From positions 1 through 8,905 of the forward strand of contig PXQK01000014.1 in the NCBI GenBank assembly GCA_003022085.1: 8,905 nt of DNA, in the 5' to 3' direction. Every line of letters begins with the position of its first letter. The stretch's first letter is position 1. Source of the stretch: Halobacteriales archaeon QH_10_65_19 (GTDB lineage: Archaea > Halobacteriota > Halobacteria > Halobacteriales > Haloarculaceae). The position numbers and the translations under genes were made by a program. The notes below the pieces were generated by a model, which was given only the letters and a program-made list of their open reading frames with translations, was not told where the DNA came from and made no database searches. This document shows, piece by piece, positions 5,903 through 8,905 of this stretch.

Positions 5903-6322
5903 ATGTCACAGACAACACTCGACGACGACGATCTCTTCACCGAGGCGGCCTCGGAGATGCGCGAGGACGTCGAATCCTCGCTCGCGGCGGCACGTGACGC
6001 ACTGCCCGACGCGGACGATGTCTGGGAGACCGACGCCGACAACACGCTGGGCGCGCTCAACGGCCTGCGGTCGGCGCTCGAGGTCGGTGACGCGAGCGAG
6101 CACCTCCGGGACGCCAAGAAGTGGTACACGATGGGCGAAAAAGCCGACGCCTTCGAGGACCCTGGGGAGCTCGGCGCGAAAATCGAGGAGGTCACGGAGC
6201 TAGTGGCCGACATCGAGGCGGCCCACGAACAGGTCGGGGAGCTGGCGAGCACGGTCCCACAGCTCCGGAGTGCGCTCGAAGACGACGCTGACGACGCCGA
6301 CGCCGAAGCGGCCGAGGCGTAG
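5903..6322 (+). CDS. Small acidic helical haloarchaeal protein, probably DUF5790 family
   Basis: A 139-residue cytosolic protein without signal peptide, membrane segment or cysteine. It begins MSQTTLDDDDLFTEAASEM and is predominantly charged and helical. The central part has VWETDADNTLGALNGLRSAL (about 41-59) and DAKKWYTMGEKADAFED (70-86), followed by a heptad-like segment IEEVTELVADIEAAHEQVGEL (94-114), likely a coiled coil, and a disordered acidic tail DDADDADAEAAEA. The pattern resembles a small family conserved across haloarchaea that I recall as DUF5790; this is recognition from memory. No enzymatic motif is visible and the function is unknown. The start at 5903 is set by a TATA box 28 nt upstream. 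It is divergent from pgk across 293 bp and convergent with the creatininase-family gene with only 32 bp between stops. Confidence 0.8.
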   Translation: MSQTTLDDDDLFTEAASEMREDVESSLAAARDALPDADDVWETDADNTLGALNGLRSALEVGDASEHLRDAKKWYTMGEKADAFEDPGELGAKIEEVTELVADIEAAHEQVGELASTVPQLRSALEDDADDADAEAAEA

Positions 6323-6354
6323 CGCGACGGGGGCGGGACGCGGGGGCTCGGCGT

Positions 6355-7098
6355 TCACCGGTGGGGCGGCCGCGAAACGTCACGCGATTCGACAGCCCCG
6401 AGCAGCTCTGCGAGCGCGTCGGCCGCAGCCGACAGCAGCTGTTCGCCGAGTGCGGCCGAACTCCCGCTCGGATCGCCGACGACGCCGTTCTCGGTGAACT
6501 CGGCGCTGTCGTAAGCGAGGTTGGCCCCAGACTGCCACTCCCCCCAGCCATCGGCGGCGCCGGCCGCGGCGACGTCGAGACGGTCCGTCGCCACGAGCTC
6601 CGGCCGGTGGTGACGGAGGAGGCTGGTTTCAGTCGGGCCGCCGTGGCCCATCGCCGTATCGAACGCGGAGAGGTCGACGGCGTCGAACCAGGTGAACGGC
6701 ACCGCGTATGCGGTTTCTTCGCGGGAGAGCGATCCGCACACCTCCTGGAGGGCGTCGATGTTGCCACCGTGACCGTTGACGAGGACGACACGGTCCCAGC
6801 CGTGGCTCGCGAGGCTCTCGACGGTCTCGCTCACGTACACGCGGAAGGTATCGTCACTGACCCACAGCGTTCCCGTAAACTGCCGGTGCTCGGCGGCAAT
6901 ACCGACGGGGATTGCCGGGGCGAGGACCACGTCCCCGTCGTAGCGCTCGCAGCCGGCACTCGCAACCGCCTCGGCTGTCAGAACGTCAGTTCCGAGTGGC
7001 GCGTGCGGGCCGTGCTGTTCGGTGCTACCGACTGGCAGAACCGCGAGCGCGGCGTCTGTCGCATCAGCGTCCGTCCAGGTCGCTTCGAAAAGGTCCAT
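6355..7098 (-). CDS. Creatininase-family metal-dependent amidohydrolase (ArfB-like candidate)
   Basis: 247 residues, the usual family length. Metal-binding signatures are complete: E27, H29 and D38 in STEQHGPHAPLGTD, H110 in VNGHGGN (107-113), and H152/E157 in MGHGGPTETS. PVGIAAEHRQFTGTL (64-78) is the usual substrate-loop block. The superfamily includes creatinine amidohydrolase and the archaeal ArfB deformylase, which removes formate from the formylaminopyrimidine intermediate made by GTP cyclohydrolase III (ArfA) on the way to riboflavin and coenzyme F420. Haloarchaea make both cofactors and usually lack creatinine metabolism, so ArfB is the more plausible role, but paralogues exist and the window holds no other cofactor gene to settle it. 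A TATA box centred 26 nt upstream of the ATG at 7098 indicates a leaderless mRNA and fixes the start. The C-terminal tail (ESRDVSRPPHR) is unremarkable. Confidence 0.88.
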   Translation of the reverse strand: MDLFEATWTDADATDAALAVLPVGSTEQHGPHAPLGTDVLTAEAVASAGCERYDGDVVLAPAIPVGIAAEHRQFTGTLWVSDDTFRVYVSETVESLASHGWDRVVLVNGHGGNIDALQEVCGSLSREETAYAVPFTWFDAVDLSAFDTAMGHGGPTETSLLRHHRPELVATDRLDVAAAGAADGWGEWQSGANLAYDSAEFTENGVVGDPSGSSAALGEQLLSAAADALAELLGAVESRDVSRPPHR

Positions 7099-7120
7099 AC
7101 AGAGCTATCGGCCGGCGGAG

Positions 7121-7128
7121 AATAAAGG
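7121..7128 (-). promoter_or_regulatory. TATA box of the creatininase-family gene
   Basis: The minus strand reads CCTTTATT, centred about 26 nt upstream of the ATG at 7098, the spacing of a leaderless transcript. Confidence 0.65.
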
Positions 7129-7191
7129 TTGTTCCGGACGGAGTTCAATGAGAGGCGTCTGTTGGCCGTCGTATCACGGTCTACCGAAATG

Positions 7192-7199
7192 CATAATAC
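7192..7199 (+). promoter_or_regulatory. TATA box of the coxBA operon
   Basis: CATAATAC is centred about 28 nt before the first ATG at 7224, so the operon is probably transcribed leaderless from that codon rather than from the ATG at 7227 or the later one at 7239. Confidence 0.65.
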
Positions 7200-7223
7200 G
7201 AGGTACTCGTAAACCCGACAAGA

Positions 7224-8003
7224 ATGATGAGTTCCGTTATGGCACTCCGGCACGCGGCACTCGCCCAGGTTTCCCGGACGCCGGCCGACGTCTTCGACAA
7301 CCTCTATCTGGTGTTTCTGGTGCTCGGAACACTCGTCGGCGTCGTCGTCATCTCGTATACGGTCTACAACGCGTACAAGTACCGGGCCAAGGGCTCGGAG
7401 GCGGACGGCCGGTACGACATCACGGAGGAATCCCCGGAGAAAGAGGAGGGTGTCGCGCGGCCCCGCGTCGGCGAAGTCCCGACAGGGTCGGGCAAAGGTG
7501 GTGGCAAGAAACTGTTCATCTCGTTCAGTATCAGCGCCGTGATCGTGCTCGGGCTGATCGTCTACGGATACTCGCTGTTCCTGTACGTCGAAGACACCAA
7601 TCAGCTCTACGAGGGCGAGGACACGGCAGACCCACTCGAGATCCAGGTCCAGGCCGAACAGTTCCGATTCACGTACACCTACCCGGACGGCACCACGACC
7701 GAGGAGTTGCGCGTGCCGACTGACAGACCGGTGCTTATAAACGTCACATCAAAGGACGTCATGCACAACTTCGGGGTCCGGGAGCTACGAGTAAAGGCTG
7801 ACGCGATCCCGAACCAGTACAATACGGCCTGGTTCGAGGCAGAGGAAACCGGAACTTACGAGGCGATCTGTTACGAACTGTGTGGCATTGGCCACTCAAC
7901 CATGAGAGGAGAGGAAGTGATTGCTATGGAACCTAACAACTTCGCGGACTGGGCACAGGAGAACCTGGATACGACGGCCATGGAGCTGGAGGTGAGCGGC
8001 TGA
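7224..8003 (+). CDS. coxB: Cytochrome c oxidase-type subunit II (CuA subunit)
   Basis: Electron-entry subunit of a heme-copper terminal oxidase in the cytoplasmic membrane. 259 residues: TM helix 1 at about 26-49, a charged cytoplasmic loop (52-96), TM helix 2 at 97-121, then an external cupredoxin domain (about 137-236). All CuA ligands are present: H181 in DVMHNFGV, then C216, E218, C220, H224 and M227 in CYELCGIGHSTM. The subunit takes electrons from a soluble or membrane-attached donor and passes them to heme a of subunit I. In haloarchaea the donor is thought to be a blue copper protein (halocyanin). The aromatic block before the copper site reads EQFRFTYTYPDG and has no tryptophan, unlike QWYWSYEY in mitochondrial-type enzymes. 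The stop codon overlaps the coxA start (TGATG), indicating coupled translation. The start at 7224 is chosen from TATA spacing. Confidence 0.95.
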   Translation: MMSSVMALRHAALAQVSRTPADVFDNLYLVFLVLGTLVGVVVISYTVYNAYKYRAKGSEADGRYDITEESPEKEEGVARPRVGEVPTGSGKGGGKKLFISFSISAVIVLGLIVYGYSLFLYVEDTNQLYEGEDTADPLEIQVQAEQFRFTYTYPDGTTTEELRVPTDRPVLINVTSKDVMHNFGVRELRVKADAIPNQYNTAWFEAEETGTYEAICYELCGIGHSTMRGEEVIAMEPNNFADWAQENLDTTAMELEVSG

Positions 8004-8905
8004 TGGCCGACTCGGCCCACCTGCCGCCGAAATCCAGCATCAAGCGGTGGCTCGTGACGACCAATCACAAGGACATCGGAGTGCTCTACTTGCTCACGTC
8101 GGTGTTTTTCCTGGTGTTCGGCGGCGTGCTGGCGATGCTCATCCGCGCCCAGATGTGGTCGCCTGGCGCAACAGTGCTCGACCCCGGGGGCTACTACCAG
8201 GTCGGCACTGCGCACGGCTTCCTGATGATCTTCTGGTTCCTCTCGCCGTTCGCTTTCGGCTTCGCGAACTACGTTGTACCCCTCCAGATCGGGGCCGACG
8301 ACCTCGCGTTCCCGCGGTTGAACGCGACGAGCTACTGGCTGTACCTCTTCTCGGGACTCCTCTTCGGGATTTCGTTCTTCCAGGGCGCGACGTTCATGGG
8401 CGGCTGGACGATGTACGCCCCGCTGAACGCGCCGGCGTTCATTCCCAACTACGGCCACGTCGGTTCGTTTGCGGCGATTCTGGCACTGGTGATGTTCGTC
8501 GGCTCGGTCACAATCGGGTCGGTGAACTTCCTGACGACGATCTACCGGATGCGCGCCGAGGGCCTGCGCATGCGGGACATCCCGCTGTTCAGCATGTCGA
8601 TCCTCCTTACTGTGTGGATGATGCTGTTTGCCTTCGCCGCGCTGCTAGGGGCGCTGGTGATCCTCAGCTCCGATCACCTGATCCACACCTCCTACTTCAC
8701 CGACGTCGACGGCAACGCATCCAGCGGAGGGAGCCTGCTGTGGACACACCTGTTCTGGTTCTTCGGCCACCCCGAGGTGTACATCGTGTTCTTCCCCGCC
8801 CTGGGAGCGATGGCCGAGATCGTCCAGACGTTCTCCGGGCGCCGCCTCGTGGGCCGCAAGTGGTTCGTCATCGCGATGGCGCTGGTGGCGATCCAGAGCT
8901 TCATC
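8003..8905 (+). CDS. coxA: Cytochrome c oxidase-type subunit I, N-terminal half
   Basis: Catalytic subunit of an aerobic terminal oxidase that reduces O2 to water and pumps protons. The window holds 301 codons and cuts the gene; the rest lies beyond 8905. Visible landmarks: TTNHKDIG (19-26), H71 in GTAHGFLMIF (a low-spin heme ligand), QIGADDLAFPRLN (95-107), where D100 matches the D-channel entry aspartate and N107 a channel asparagine, and WFFGHPEVYI (252-261) with CuB ligand H256, its cross-linked tyrosine Y260, and proton-shuttling E258. The Glu in HPEVY and the D-channel residues identify a type A1 oxidase. The second heme a ligand, the other CuB histidines, the high-spin heme ligand and the K-channel lie downstream and cannot be checked. 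About six hydrophobic segments are present. The ATG overlaps the coxB stop by one base, so the two subunits are probably made in step. Confidence 0.95.
   Translation, partial: MADSAHLPPKSSIKRWLVTTNHKDIGVLYLLTSVFFLVFGGVLAMLIRAQMWSPGATVLDPGGYYQVGTAHGFLMIFWFLSPFAFGFANYVVPLQIGADDLAFPRLNATSYWLYLFSGLLFGISFFQGATFMGGWTMYAPLNAPAFIPNYGHVGSFAAILALVMFVGSVTIGSVNFLTTIYRMRAEGLRMRDIPLFSMSILLTVWMMLFAFAALLGALVILSSDHLIHTSYFTDVDGNASSGGSLLWTHLFWFFGHPEVYIVFFPALGAMAEIVQTFSGRRLVGRKWFVIAMALVAIQSFI

Noticed and set aside
5317..6252. 311-codon minus-strand ORF spanning the DUF5790 gene, the intergenic region and the start of pgk
   Set aside because: It crosses the pgk promoter and overlaps two well-supported genes; low-complexity Ser/Arg-rich translation.
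7871..8458. 195-codon minus-strand ORF antisense to coxB/coxA
   Set aside because: Opposite two subunits with complete catalytic motifs; no domain signal of its own.

Overview
The window looks like chromosome from a haloarchaeon (class Halobacteria). The coding DNA is very GC-rich, with GC-biased third codon positions. The proteins are acidic (Asp/Glu-rich), secreted proteins carry Tat signal peptides, and several genes have a TATA-like box about 26-28 nt upstream of the start codon, as expected for leaderless archaeal transcripts. I see no mobile element, CRISPR array, tRNA or rRNA.

Layout. (a) 1-365, minus strand: the N-terminus of a Tat-exported PQQ-type beta-propeller protein, cut by the window edge, followed by a 336-bp upstream region. 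(b) 702-3803, minus: a 1033-residue Tat-exported zinc carboxypeptidase (M14) with a glutamine-amidotransferase-like domain and a C-terminal dockerin/EF-hand module. (c) 3855-3983, plus: a probable 42-residue zinc-finger microprotein, divergent from the peptidase. (d) 4135-4284, plus: ribosomal protein L40e (49 aa), with a textbook leaderless promoter. (e) 4386-5609, minus: phosphoglycerate kinase, convergent with L40e. (f) 5610-5902: a 293-bp intergenic region with the pgk promoter, a near-consensus TrmB-type operator, and two inverted repeats. (g) 5903-6322, plus: a small acidic helical protein (probably DUF5790). (h) 6355-7098, minus: a creatininase-family metal amidohydrolase, possibly ArfB of flavin/F420 biosynthesis. 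(i) 7224-8905, plus: coxB and the first 301 codons of coxA, translationally coupled, encoding a type A1 heme-copper oxidase.

The window is mostly housekeeping and the genes do not form one pathway: glycolysis/gluconeogenesis (pgk), translation (L40e), cofactor synthesis (creatininase family) and aerobic respiration (coxBA) sit beside two secreted proteins. I do not find a convincing new multi-gene system. The observations most worth checking are the regulatory DNA upstream of pgk (TrmB-like site plus a possible structured element), the microprotein at 3855, and the modular M14-GATase-dockerin protein. A smaller one is the tryptophan-free donor-docking loop of CoxB, which would suit a donor other than cytochrome c.
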